In this document: piece after piece, positions 43,572-51,366 of the stretch
Layout of the letters: every line of letters starts with the position of its first letter
How positions within the stretch are numbered: the stretch's first letter is position 1
NCBI RefSeq assembly: GCF_018325905.1
Contig: NZ_AP021901.1
Coordinates: 744,001 to 808,000, forward strand
Length of the DNA stretch: 64,000 nucleotides
Source: Pseudomonas sp. St316
GTDB taxonomy: Bacteria > Pseudomonadota > Gammaproteobacteria > Pseudomonadales > Pseudomonadaceae
Direction of reading: 5' to 3'
Notes under the pieces: model-generated
Told to the model about the DNA's origin: nothing
The model's input: only the letters and a program-made list of their open reading frames with translations
The model's database searches: none
Program-made: the position numbers and the translations under genes

Positions 43572-44288
43572 ATGCTGGCAGATGATGGAGTATCACAAGT
43601 TCAGTCTGGAGTGATTTCACCCGGTATTCACCTTGCATCAACTTCGTTATTGAAGTTAATCGACTTCATGGCGGACGAGCTTCCAAGGTGGCGTGATCGC
43701 TCAGAAAGAAAACCCGCGACTTCAGAAACGACGCTTACATCTCAGTTTTGCGCCCATATGAACAGTGCATCGCGTCAGTCCAGCTGGGATTTTCTTCAGT
43801 TCCGGACTGAGGAACCCGATGAGGTCGTCGGTGGGCGGAAGATTGACCTTGTACCGGCGCCTAGTGGTTGCGTTGTTTGGATTAACGGGCGCAGGCATTT
43901 CGACTTCGACCCGCTGCTGCCGATTGAGTGCAAGCGTCTACCGACACCGCCTGGCTCAAAACGTGACAAATTTGAATATCTTTATAGTAGGCATTCAAGC
44001 ACCGGAGGAGTTGATCGCTTCAAGGAAGGACATCATGGGGCTGGGCATGTTCTGGGCGCGATGATTGGGTTCATTCAGGATGGAGCAATAACGCCTTGGG
44101 AGAAGAAATTATTGTTTTGGACCAAGACTCTCGCTCGAGCAAAAATCGGCGGATGGGCAGTAGCGGACGGGATTGCTCTTCATAGGCACGACGCCTCTTT
44201 AGGGCTTGGAGTGTTACAGTCGCTCCATACACGCAAAGCGGGATTAGCTAATATCGAACTGCGCCATCTTTGGATTGAGATGAATTAA
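43572..44288 (+). CDS. putative PD-(D/E)XK nuclease paired with the methyltransferase
   Basis: 238 residues, starting three bases after the methyltransferase stop. Residues about 85-123 have EVVGGRKIDLVPAPS, then HFDFDPLLPIECKRLPTPPG: an Asp, a strand and ECK, the spacing of a PD-(D/E)XK active site. An upstream Glu in TLTSQFCAHMN/RTEEPDE may complete it. The remainder (KFEYLYSRHSSTGGVDRFKE, GHVLGAMIGFIQDG) is helical. I do not recognise a named family. With the adjacent methyltransferase and the RHH protein it makes a plausible two-subunit restriction-modification unit (inference). Confidence 0.7.
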   Translation: MLADDGVSQVQSGVISPGIHLASTSLLKLIDFMADELPRWRDRSERKPATSETTLTSQFCAHMNSASRQSSWDFLQFRTEEPDEVVGGRKIDLVPAPSGCVVWINGRRHFDFDPLLPIECKRLPTPPGSKRDKFEYLYSRHSSTGGVDRFKEGHHGAGHVLGAMIGFIQDGAITPWEKKLLFWTKTLARAKIGGWAVADGIALHRHDASLGLGVLQSLHTRKAGLANIELRHLWIEMN

Positions 44289-44477
44289 TTCGAGGGAGTT
44301 ACTCCATATCTGGATGCCAGGTATGGAGCGATATTCAAAAGGCAGCAAACAGAGGCTTTGTTCAACCGCTTACATAACCCATTGTTTTATATGGTTTAAG
44401 CGTTAAGGCCGGGTGCTCTTCGTTGTGAAATCACGGGCGAGGAGGTAGGAGTATGCGTTCGAAAGAAAACGTTGGAC

Positions 44478-44499
44478 GAGGGAGGCATACGCCTCCCTC
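44478..44499 (-). terminator. hairpin downstream of the DUF932 gene
   Basis: Perfect 9-bp stem GAGGGAGGC/GCCTCCCTC with an ATAC loop, 16 bases past the DUF932 stop. No T-run. The 44289-44477 gap holds nothing recognisable. Confidence 0.5.
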
Positions 44500-44515
44500 T
44501 TAATGTGCAAGCGCT

Positions 44516-45484
44516 TTACACGACCAGTCGCAGAGCTGTGCTGAGCGCTCGTTGTTTGATGACGGCGCCTTGTCCGAACCAAGCGGTGTCCATGCGATAC
44601 TCTTTATTGCGAGCGCGACGCTCGTGGTCTATATACTCTGTGACTGCGTTGAGCAGGCCCCAGGCGGTGTCTTTGGCAGCTTCCAAATCAGCCCCACGGC
44701 CATGCCCCTCATACATCCTCATCACCTTGTTTAAGGCCTTTCCATTAGAGAAATTGTTACGCTCTGGGCGATCTGTTAGCGGTTCGCACAGCACGCTCTG
44801 TAAATAGTCCTTGGCTTCATGAGCTTTGACAGGGCGAGCGGCTAGCGTGCGCATGCGATACATAAATTCGTCCCATTGCGAAACGGCGATGCCCAACTGC
44901 TTCTTAACGACACCCGGATCGAAGCGTGTGCTATGCGGCACCTTGATAGCTTGGCTGGCGCCATTGACAGCAATCGTCAGGGTATTATTGCAGACAACTC
45001 TTACGGTCGTTGGCGTTGCCGTGGTCGCGAGTGTGCCGTCGCAGGATGTCGCGAGCAGCAGATAACCATTGACTACGTCATTGCCCTTTAGCGCAATTGA
45101 CTGCCCGGTCCGAGCCAGCGCCCAGAGTTTGCGCCCGCCCTTGAGTACTCCGGCGGTCTCCAGCTCATAACCCGAGCGTTCAGTTAGATCCCGATAAAAC
45201 TCTAGGACCTCACGCGGCTGCACCACTTGGTAGCGTTGTGAAACCACTGAAAGGGCTTCCTGGGTGTCCGAACGGTAAAGTACCTTTTGTTCGGGAAACG
45301 AACGAATAGGACGTTGATCGTCAACGGGGTCGGCCGCAAATTGCACGGGCGACTCATTGATCTGCCAGCTCATACCGGCTTCCTTTAACCAGGTCTCCAG
45401 GGGTTGTTTGGACGAGAGGTGGTTGCCCAAGCCATGCCAAGGCGTATTACCAGCGTAAGCCATAGTTTCTACAAGATGTGACAT
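44516..45484 (-). CDS. DUF932 (phage/plasmid-like) protein
   Basis: 322 residues from the ATG at 45484, preceded by GGGAG seven bases upstream; a further ATG at 45505 lies in a terminator hairpin. Family features: MAYAGNTPWHGLGNHL near the start, SVVSQRYQVVQPREVLEFY, GGRKLWALARTGQ, RVVCNNTLTIAVNG and a C-terminal NKVMRMYEGHGRGAD. DUF932 proteins (TIGR03299) are common on phages, plasmids and integrative elements; their function is unknown, though single-strand DNA handling has been suggested. Its own transcription unit in the element. Confidence 0.9.
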   Translation of the reverse strand: MSHLVETMAYAGNTPWHGLGNHLSSKQPLETWLKEAGMSWQINESPVQFAADPVDDQRPIRSFPEQKVLYRSDTQEALSVVSQRYQVVQPREVLEFYRDLTERSGYELETAGVLKGGRKLWALARTGQSIALKGNDVVNGYLLLATSCDGTLATTATPTTVRVVCNNTLTIAVNGASQAIKVPHSTRFDPGVVKKQLGIAVSQWDEFMYRMRTLAARPVKAHEAKDYLQSVLCEPLTDRPERNNFSNGKALNKVMRMYEGHGRGADLEAAKDTAWGLLNAVTEYIDHERRARNKEYRMDTAWFGQGAVIKQRALSTALRLVV

Positions 45485-45506
45485 ATGTTTTCTCCCGACA
45501 GACATA

Positions 45507-45537
45507 AAAAAGGCCAGACATTTAGTCTGGCCTTTTA
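45507..45537 (-). terminator. intrinsic terminator between the small secreted genes and DUF932
   Basis: AAAAAGGCCAGAC/GTCTGGCCTTTT stem with an ATTTA loop; T-rich on either strand. It ends transcription from the small secreted-protein genes on the minus strand, just before the DUF932 start. Confidence 0.85.
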
Positions 45538-45599
45538 TGAGAAGTTACCGCGCTGCCGAATACGCTTATGCGTTGCGGGCGTGGGTTATCAATGCATGG

Positions 45600-45917
45600 T
45601 TAATTTGAATATGTAATCTCACCAGTATCTGTGGTTAGAGTCACCTCTCGGATATTGCACCCACCATTGGCGAATATCTTTAGCTCGCCGCCGAACAGGA
45701 TGTCTACAGGCATTTGGTACACAGATCTTCCGGTGCAATTTCCCCTGTTTATTGTGTAACCCAGTAACTTAACTTTATCAGCCACTGAAGTCGCAAATAT
45801 TGTTGGAACGCCCTGCGTATCGCCAACAGATATTTCGAGCGGCAACTTATCTGCTTTTGAGCAAGCGGATGTGAGCATAAGTGACGTAAGCAGCAAAGAG
45901 CCGAATATAGGTCTCAT
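45600..45917 (-). CDS. small lipoprotein of unknown function
   Basis: 105 residues. Signal peptide with lipobox LTSACS (Cys at residue 19), so probably an outer-membrane or periplasmic lipoprotein. The mature part is about 86 residues with two Cys (NRGNCTGRS, NGGCNIREV) and strands such as KVKLLGYTI and VTLTTDTGEITY. No known domain. Follows another small secreted protein on the same strand. Confidence 0.75.
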   Translation of the reverse strand: MRPIFGSLLLTSLMLTSACSKADKLPLEISVGDTQGVPTIFATSVADKVKLLGYTINRGNCTGRSVYQMPVDILFGGELKIFANGGCNIREVTLTTDTGEITYSN

Positions 45918-45977
45918 CGTTTCTCCGGGATTGATGGAGTATCAAGCTTGGCCAGGTAGGTACGGCTTCGTTAAATG

Positions 45978-46325
45978 TTAGTTGCAGTTGCGGGGTGCCT
46001 GGACGTCAAAGTCCCGGATCTTTCCCCATCCGACTATTTTTCCGGCGTTGGCCTGTGGGTCGGGTAGCGAATAGTCCGGAACCGTAACCAGCATGATGAA
46101 TCCTTTCTCTTCAGCACTGATTTGGTAAGCCTCCATCGAAACAAGCGGTTTGATGGCTGCCTGTGGAGACGGCTGATCGGAGATGTCGATGGCATGTACG
46201 AACGACAGGTTGCCGTTGGGGAGGGTTTTGGTTTTAGGGAATACGCATTGGCCAACGTGGCTTGAGGCATTTGCGCCATTCGCCGCGAGTAAACCTACCA
46301 CGATAAATGAAAGTACCTTTTTCAC
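45978..46325 (-). CDS. small secreted protein of unknown function
   Basis: 115 residues, signal peptide of about 20 (MKKVLSFIVVGLLAANGANA). Mature part has a single-disulphide pattern (GQCVFPKT near the start, PRNCN at the end) and SAEEKGFIMLVTVPDYSLPD. I recognise no family. It is 60 bp before the lipoprotein gene; the pair probably forms one unit expressed divergently from the XRE regulator. Confidence 0.72.
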   Translation of the reverse strand: MKKVLSFIVVGLLAANGANASSHVGQCVFPKTKTLPNGNLSFVHAIDISDQPSPQAAIKPLVSMEAYQISAEEKGFIMLVTVPDYSLPDPQANAGKIVGWGKIRDFDVQAPRNCN

Positions 46326-46401
46326 ATTACTCCTTAAGACGGCTCAAAATGGGTCGTAAATACCGTGGCCGTATAGGCATCATATCTACACCATCGTCGC
46401 C

Positions 46402-46647
46402 ATGACAAGAGTCTCCGGTGCACGCGACGAGGATGCTAACTTGGCCCGGTTCGGGGTAGCGGTGCGTGCTCGACGCAACGTCTTGTCCCTCTCACAAGAG
46501 GCGCTCGCCGATCTTGCAGGCATTGACCGATCCCACATGGGGAAGATTGAACGAGGAGAAAGGAACGTCACGTTTCTGAATATCGTCAAGATCGCCGAGT
46601 CCTTGGCCTGCAAGCCTTCTGATTTGCTGAAAGATGCAGGACTGTAG
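46402..46647 (+). CDS. XRE-family transcriptional regulator
   Basis: 81 residues: a single Cro/C1-type helix-turn-helix, RFGVAVRARRNVLSLSQEAL, ADLAGIDRSHMGKIERGERN, VTFLNIVKIAESLACKPSDL. Typical size for controller proteins of restriction systems and elements. It faces away from the small secreted genes, with 76 bp between the starts. No clear ribosome site precedes the ATG. Could control the divergent pair or the restriction cassettes (inference). Confidence 0.88.
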   Translation: MTRVSGARDEDANLARFGVAVRARRNVLSLSQEALADLAGIDRSHMGKIERGERNVTFLNIVKIAESLACKPSDLLKDAGL

Positions 46648-46661
46648 GCTCAGATTTTGGT

Positions 46662-46985
46662 CTATACACGGCTGCTGAAGCAGAAGCCGCAGTCCAAGCA
46701 TTCGAAGTTATCTAGCACTTCTTCGTCGACGGCCTGCCCCAATTTCGCTCCAGCGATCCCCCCCGCTGCCCCGCCGAACATTCCGCCAAAGATGGCTCCA
46801 GCGACCGATCCTAGCGTCAGTCCGATAGGGCCCGCGAGTGAGCCAATAAGCGCTCCTGCTTCGGCACCGCTCATTGCCCCGGTAAAGCCTCCTACGGCGC
46901 CCGTAACTCCCCCTACAGCACCACCTACCTTCTTCCCGTAGTTCTTCGTTGTCACATGAGTGGAATCGCAGTTTGGACAAATCAT
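46662..46985 (-). CDS. zinc-ribbon / glycine-zipper protein
   Basis: 107 residues. N-terminal MICPNCDSTHV and C-terminal FECLDCGFCF supply CxxC pairs that could form one zinc ribbon in space. Between them is a long glycine-zipper stretch (GGAVGGVTGAVGGFTGAMSG, then GALIGSLAGPIGLTLG and GGMFGGAAGGIAG), able to insert in membranes as paired helices. The hairpin topology resembles small membrane-active proteins. Unknown family; could be a holin-like or stress protein carried by the element. Confidence 0.75.
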   Translation of the reverse strand: MICPNCDSTHVTTKNYGKKVGGAVGGVTGAVGGFTGAMSGAEAGALIGSLAGPIGLTLGSVAGAIFGGMFGGAAGGIAGAKLGQAVDEEVLDNFECLDCGFCFSSRV

Positions 46986-47354
46986 GATTTTGCCTATTCG
47001 GTGATTTTTTGATTGGTTGTGAAAGCTGTGGTGCGGTGATTCAAATGAATCTGCCAGCTCTCAGAAGGGTGATATATGTCCAATTTCTTCTGGGTTGCCT
47101 TGCCAGGTGGGTTTCCCAGCGGGCCCCGGATTCGTGGGCCTAGGATCTAACTTTCGGGGGAGGAGGAACTAAGTCTTCCGAGCTGGAGCGCTCTTTTACG
47201 GTCCGCGTTGATCAGGCGGATGATGCCACTCCGGGTTGAGCAACACGATCGTGTCGCCGCGGTAAAAAAATACACGGCAGCGCTTAGCTTCGATTCGGTT
47301 GGACAGTCGCATAAGCTGAAATCACACCGAGCATGCGGCCTATTGGAGAGAGAC

Positions 47355-47564
47355 ATGAAAGCTGCCCCCGACGGCATTTTGAAGATTCTGCGGCTTAGTC
47401 AAGTACAGGAACGGATCGGCCTGAGCCGCTCCACGATCTATGACCGTATGAACCCGAATTCACCTCGCTTCGACAGCACGTTCCCCCGTCCCGTGAAGCT
47501 GGGGGTGTCCGCTATTGGCTGGTTTGACTCAGCCATCACAGAGTGGCTGATGGCTCGCCGTTAA
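47355..47564 (+). CDS. AlpA-family helix-turn-helix regulator
   Basis: 69 residues from the ATG at 47355 (GGAGAG upstream). ILRLSQVQERIGLSRSTIYD then FPRPVKLGVSAIGWFDSAIT and EWLMAR is the MerR-like AlpA/excisionase fold. AlpA proteins of P4-like elements activate the integrase or act as excision factors. It sits upstream of the Gp2-like gene in the integrase-bearing element, which fits that role. Confidence 0.9.
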   Translation: MKAAPDGILKILRLSQVQERIGLSRSTIYDRMNPNSPRFDSTFPRPVKLGVSAIGWFDSAITEWLMARR

Positions 47565-47725
47565 CTGAAGTTTTCAGCATCCCAAACACTAACTATTTTC
47601 GCGATTGAGAAGGTCAGAGTGCAGAGCTGCCCGAGTTTAGCCTGTGGAGGTTGCTGTGAGCGGCAGCTTTAGTTTGAAAGCAATATAGGAGCTTATGTTA
47701 TTAAGTAATGCGAGTATCAAACAAC

Positions 47726-47758
47726 TAGGTCTAAATGTCGCCTAGATATTTAGACCTA
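47726..47758. promoter_or_regulatory. perfect inverted repeat before the Gp2-like gene
   Basis: TAGGTCTAAAT/ATTTAGACCTA, 11 bp per arm with an 11-base spacer, 20 bp before the ATG. Could be an operator or a replication/nicking hairpin for the Gp2-like protein. Confidence 0.5.
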
Positions 47759-47778
47759 ATGTAGGGTTGGTGTCTGCA

Positions 47779-48909
47779 ATGTTGAATTACTACATCTCAG
47801 AATTTATCACACCGGTAAATGAATCGCCAAAAAATAGCTTGTCACAAGATGAAATTTTAAAAGGTAACCTTGAGGACTTTCTTTATGGAGTAGGCGGCAG
47901 TCGCGACGAGCCTAAAAATGTAGAGGGGTTTAACGCAATTTCTGACGTGGCAAATGTTATTGATACGACCATACGTTTGTTGGGTTCCGCTCAAAAAGTT
48001 TTTACGGCTGATGCTTGGGTTGTAGGAGGGTCACTTAAGTTAAAATCGTTGGCGTTGTCCGTTAGCACCTGTATACGTACAGACTTCTCACGTATTAGTG
48101 ATCTGTTTCCGCACAGTGAATTCAATCCATATTTCAAGCTTTTTAAAGATCAGGTTGAGGCTCTCGATCCAAGGCTATTAGGTATGTACAAATTAACGCA
48201 TCCGTTGAGTCAGGCAGAATGGGGGGATACAGTAGCGGAGCTAAATAATTTCGTTAGCGAAATCCGTAAGCGCGCTAATCAGGCAGAGTTTGTTAAGCTC
48301 ATGGAGCACCACGCGAGGAATACTAATAAGAATCAGGCGGGTCTACATGGTTACATCGATAAGCTGTTCGATTATTATCCTAGGCTGCTGGTAGTTCGAG
48401 TCGATCTTAGCTATCAGAAAGCGAGTGCCTTAGCATCTAGAGAGTCTATTAGTTACAAGGAGGCGAACGATCATCGCGTTAAACTACTTAATGACATACG
48501 GTATCGACTATTTAAGGAGTGCTACGTAGGGTTCGCTTGGAAGCTTGAGTATGGGCTGATGAGCTCTCTTCACTATCATCTACTCTTGTTTTTGGATGGT
48601 TCAAAGATACGACTAGATGTCAGGGTGGCAAAAATCGTAGGGGAGCATTGGAAAGCCGTTGTAACGTGTGGTAGAGGTAGATACTGGAACTGTAACGCAA
48701 ACAAAGCAGGATATGGCGCTTTTTGTGGTCTAGGCATGATTAGCCATAACGACAAAGTTCTTCGAGGTAATCTCAGAAAGGCCGCTAACTACCTAGTTAA
48801 GTGTGATTACTTCGTTCGATCAGCCATTCCTTCCGGTCGGCGAACATTCGGGAAGGGCATACCCCCAACTAGGACAAAGTCAAATCGGGGGCGACCAAGG
48901 AAAGGCTAA
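47779..48909 (+). CDS. inovirus-type Gp2 / YagK-YfjJ domain protein
   Basis: 376 residues from the ATG at 47779; GTG at 47770 is an alternative, and no strong ribosome site helps. The C-terminal half has the YagK/YfjJ (inovirus Gp2) core: YPRLLVVRVDLSYQK, then YGLMSSLHYHLLLFLDGS with an HxH (HUH-like) motif, and LRKAANYLVKCDYFVR. In filamentous phage Gp2 is the rolling-circle initiator; in cryptic elements the domain is frequent next to AlpA and integrase genes. It may start replication of the excised element (inference). Clearly AT-richer than its neighbours. Confidence 0.85.
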   Translation: MLNYYISEFITPVNESPKNSLSQDEILKGNLEDFLYGVGGSRDEPKNVEGFNAISDVANVIDTTIRLLGSAQKVFTADAWVVGGSLKLKSLALSVSTCIRTDFSRISDLFPHSEFNPYFKLFKDQVEALDPRLLGMYKLTHPLSQAEWGDTVAELNNFVSEIRKRANQAEFVKLMEHHARNTNKNQAGLHGYIDKLFDYYPRLLVVRVDLSYQKASALASRESISYKEANDHRVKLLNDIRYRLFKECYVGFAWKLEYGLMSSLHYHLLLFLDGSKIRLDVRVAKIVGEHWKAVVTCGRGRYWNCNANKAGYGAFCGLGMISHNDKVLRGNLRKAANYLVKCDYFVRSAIPSGRRTFGKGIPPTRTKSNRGRPRKG

Positions 48910-48936
48910 AAAGGGCGTCTAATTAGACGCCCTTTT
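48909..48936. terminator. bidirectional terminator between convergent genes
   Basis: AAAAGGGCGTCT/AGACGCCCTTTT with an AATT loop; A-run and T-run on either side serve both strands. It overlaps the ends of the two genes. Confidence 0.92.
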
Positions 48937-49637
48937 CATTTGGCTTTATATGAATGCGCCTGGTAGGCCTCATTTATCTCAGTAACTCCAGACTTCTTAA
49001 GCCAGTTTGTGGCGGCTTGATGGAAGTCTTCAATTTGAACATTAGAGTTGGGATCTTCTGGAATGAATTTTTCTAACTCTAGGTATATGGTTTCTACAGC
49101 TTGTTTTTTTGTTTTCCATCCTCCTTCCGGAGCACGGCTTTTCAGTAGTTCAACCATACGCGTTCGAAATGGAGCGTATTTTTCGTTGGTGACTTTTCCG
49201 CCAAGTTGTCTGCCTAGCAAAGCATTTTCTGATGTCCATCGTGCGTCATTAGATTCAGCAAGCCAAGTCTCAGTCTGGCCAATCAAGTAACTTGTGTGGC
49301 AAAGCAGCGGCCATGCCGCTGCTTCGTCCCCAGATTCTATTAGTTTTTTTGCCTGTATATACGCTAAACAGGACATGTGAAACTGCGCTTGCTGTCTGTC
49401 CAATCGCTTTCGTGGGATCACACACTCGAGATGCAACTCCATTATCTCGTCTTCAGTTATATTGCCTGCTTCTATCGCTTGTGATAATGCTGAAAGTATC
49501 TCATCTAAGTCCAGCGGCTCCTCGAAATGTATACTTATTTCTTTTAGCCTTCCGTGTTGTGTCTCGATGGATTCCTTAGCGTTATTCGGAATATTTTGGA
49601 AGATGAGGTCTTTGGTAGGTTTACTTAATGTTTTCAT
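48936..49637 (-). CDS. hypothetical protein of the element
   Basis: 233 residues, soluble and helical, no signal peptide. Segments: LDLDEILSALSQAIEAGNIT, HMSCLAYIQAKKLIESG, LLCHTSYLIGQTETWLAESN, and a C-terminal GGWKTKKQAVETIYLELEKF resembling the C-terminal region seen in many small island proteins. I recognise no family. It starts inside the integrase gene (17-bp overlap) and is read from the same strand, so it is probably co-expressed with integrase. Confidence 0.7.
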   Translation of the reverse strand: MKTLSKPTKDLIFQNIPNNAKESIETQHGRLKEISIHFEEPLDLDEILSALSQAIEAGNITEDEIMELHLECVIPRKRLDRQQAQFHMSCLAYIQAKKLIESGDEAAAWPLLCHTSYLIGQTETWLAESNDARWTSENALLGRQLGGKVTNEKYAPFRTRMVELLKSRAPEGGWKTKKQAVETIYLELEKFIPEDPNSNVQIEDFHQAATNWLKKSGVTEINEAYQAHSYKAK

Positions 49638-50844
49638 TAGCGATCACTGACTCCGGAAGCAAAAAGTTTACCCAATCTTTCATAAGTAGGCGTCGTTTGT
49701 CGAGAAAATCAGTACGAGAGTAGGCCCCCTCGGTTTGATCTCGCTCATCATGTGCTAACGCCATTTCACAGATCTCACGGTGGTAGTGTGTGCATTCACC
49801 TGCCCAGTCACGAAATGAAGATCGAAAGCCATGGCGGGTGATGTGTTTGTAGTCCATGTCATGCAGGAGTGTACGGATTGCGTTTGCATGCATGGCTCCT
49901 GTCTTGCCCTGGCCTGGGAATAGAAAAGGACTTGCTTCGTCTCTCGAAATGCTCCGCACGAGTTTTACGACTTCCTCCGCTAGCGGAACAACAAAAGCCA
50001 CCCGCATTTTCATACGCTCGTCGGGTAGTGACCAAGTGCCGGCTTCCAAATCAAACTCATCCCATCGGGCGAACCTCACCATGTGGGCACGCGCACCGGT
50101 CATGATGAGCAATCGAGCAGCGAACGAAGCTGGGGTGTTGTTTGTGCTAAGTCTGGTCATCAGCGTAGGCACATCCTGCCACCGCATGGCTTCAAAGTGC
50201 TCACGCTTCCGAGCCTTCTTCTTTTCAGCGCGGCTCAAAAGATTCTCCAAGTGTCCGCGCCAGCGAGCAGGGTTCTCACCCTCTCGCAGGTTGCGTGACT
50301 TTGCGGCTTCCAGAATCTGTTCTATCTGCCCACGTACTTCATCGGCGGTTCTTGTTTTAGTCGCCCAGATTGGTTGCAGAACCTTGAGTACTTGAGGAGT
50401 ACCGATCTCACAGGCTGACAGTTTGCCGATATGGTCAAAGGCATAAAGCTCAAGCTTGCGCAGCCAGCCTTTACGCCACTTCTCCGACCATGCGGCACCG
50501 TGTGCGTTACGATATTCCGTAGCGAGCGTCTCGAACTTCAGTTGCTTCGCTTCATTGGCGCGCTGAGCAGCGCGCAGAGCTGCGCGTTCGATGTCGCGAG
50601 CTGCTAATGGATCTACACCGTCGCTCAACTGACTGCGTTTGGCGCTGGCTGCGAGCCTAGCTTTCTTAAGACTCACCTCAGGGTATGAGCCTAGGCCCAT
50701 CTCTCTCCGGCGCCCCGCCAGTTGGAAGCGAAGCGTCCAGGATTTACTACCGCTAGGTTTGATTTCCAACCGTAGGCCATCACCGTCTTCGTAGGTGCCG
50801 GGTTCGGCAAGGTTTTCGACTTGTTTCGGATTCAGCTTACCCAT
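49621..50844 (-). CDS. P4-type tyrosine integrase
   Basis: 407 residues. N-terminal DUF4102 arm-binding domain (GLRLEIKPSGSKSWTLRFQL), SAM-like core-binding domain (YRNAHGAAWSEKWRKGWLRK), and the catalytic domain with LLIMTGARAHMVRFARWDEF (Arg; usual GxRxxE is changed to GARAHM), ITRHGFRSSFRDWAGE (HxxR) and LAHDERDQTEGAYSR (His/Tyr; the Tyr nucleophile in AYSR). It integrates an element by site-specific recombination. It lies at the right end of the accessory region, reading inwards. A TGTCCCCC tandem sits just upstream of its start. Confidence 0.93.
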   Translation of the reverse strand: MGKLNPKQVENLAEPGTYEDGDGLRLEIKPSGSKSWTLRFQLAGRRREMGLGSYPEVSLKKARLAASAKRSQLSDGVDPLAARDIERAALRAAQRANEAKQLKFETLATEYRNAHGAAWSEKWRKGWLRKLELYAFDHIGKLSACEIGTPQVLKVLQPIWATKTRTADEVRGQIEQILEAAKSRNLREGENPARWRGHLENLLSRAEKKKARKREHFEAMRWQDVPTLMTRLSTNNTPASFAARLLIMTGARAHMVRFARWDEFDLEAGTWSLPDERMKMRVAFVVPLAEEVVKLVRSISRDEASPFLFPGQGKTGAMHANAIRTLLHDMDYKHITRHGFRSSFRDWAGECTHYHREICEMALAHDERDQTEGAYSRTDFLDKRRLLMKDWVNFLLPESVIANENIK

Positions 50845-50864
50845 TGATTTCCCCTTGCTGTCCC

Positions 50865-50890
50865 TTTGTCCCCCACCTGTCCCCCCACTT
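50865..50890. repeat. candidate integrase arm site (right)
   Basis: TTTGTCCCCCAC then CTGTCCCCCCACTT, 24 of 26 bases as at 33493-33518, 20 bp upstream of the integrase start. Confidence 0.4.
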
Positions 50891-51006
50891 CATCGTCGGA
50901 TGAGGTCGAATGGTGTTGAACACCATCGGACAGGGGAATGCTAGAGATGCCCGCAATAGCTAGGCTATCGGCAGGATTCTCGGATGGGATAGGATTATTT
51001 CGGACA

Positions 51007-51022
51007 ATTAAAAAGCCGGCTT
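51007..51022. repeat. candidate attR core of the genomic island
   Basis: ATTAAAAAGCCGGCTT, same orientation as 33416-33431. It forms the left arm of a hairpin AAGCCGGCTTATGGCCGGCTT (51013-51033), so the target may be a chromosomal terminator. No tRNA was seen here. The remaining 51036-51260 holds no gene. Confidence 0.45.
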
Positions 51023-51261
51023 ATGGCCGGCTTCTCGTTGACTAACTCAGTTCGTTTTTGACAAACCTCACCAGCCTTCAAAACGTACATCCGGCTCTTG
51101 CGGCCGGCTGTGGGACTTGGTCAGAAAGTGATCTGCCTTGTCGGTGCGAGGCGTGGGCTCGCAAATGTGGGGCGCAGGATACGCGGGTTTTCTTCGGAAG
51201 CCCAGTGGTAAGTGGTGTGGAATCATTGGGTTATCGGTGATTTAGATAAAAAAGCAGGGGC

Positions 51262-51303
51262 TGCTGCGCAGCCCAGCGGGAGCAAGCTCCCTCGCCACGG
51301 GAG
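51262..51303. repeat. half REP pair
   Basis: GGGGCTGCTGCGCAGCCC hairpin followed by AGCGGGAGCAAGCTCCCTCG, the right half of the GTGGCGAGGG-type BIME. Confidence 0.75.
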
Positions 51304-51366
51304 CGCCTCACCACAGGGAGTTGCTTAACACAGGGAGCTCCTGCCACTGTTCCTGCTCTTGGTGGG

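Noticed and set aside
50880..51040. Search for a tRNA 3' end as integration target beside the integrase
   Set aside because: No cloverleaf or TTCGANNC-type loop was found; only a hairpin AAGCCGGCTT is present.
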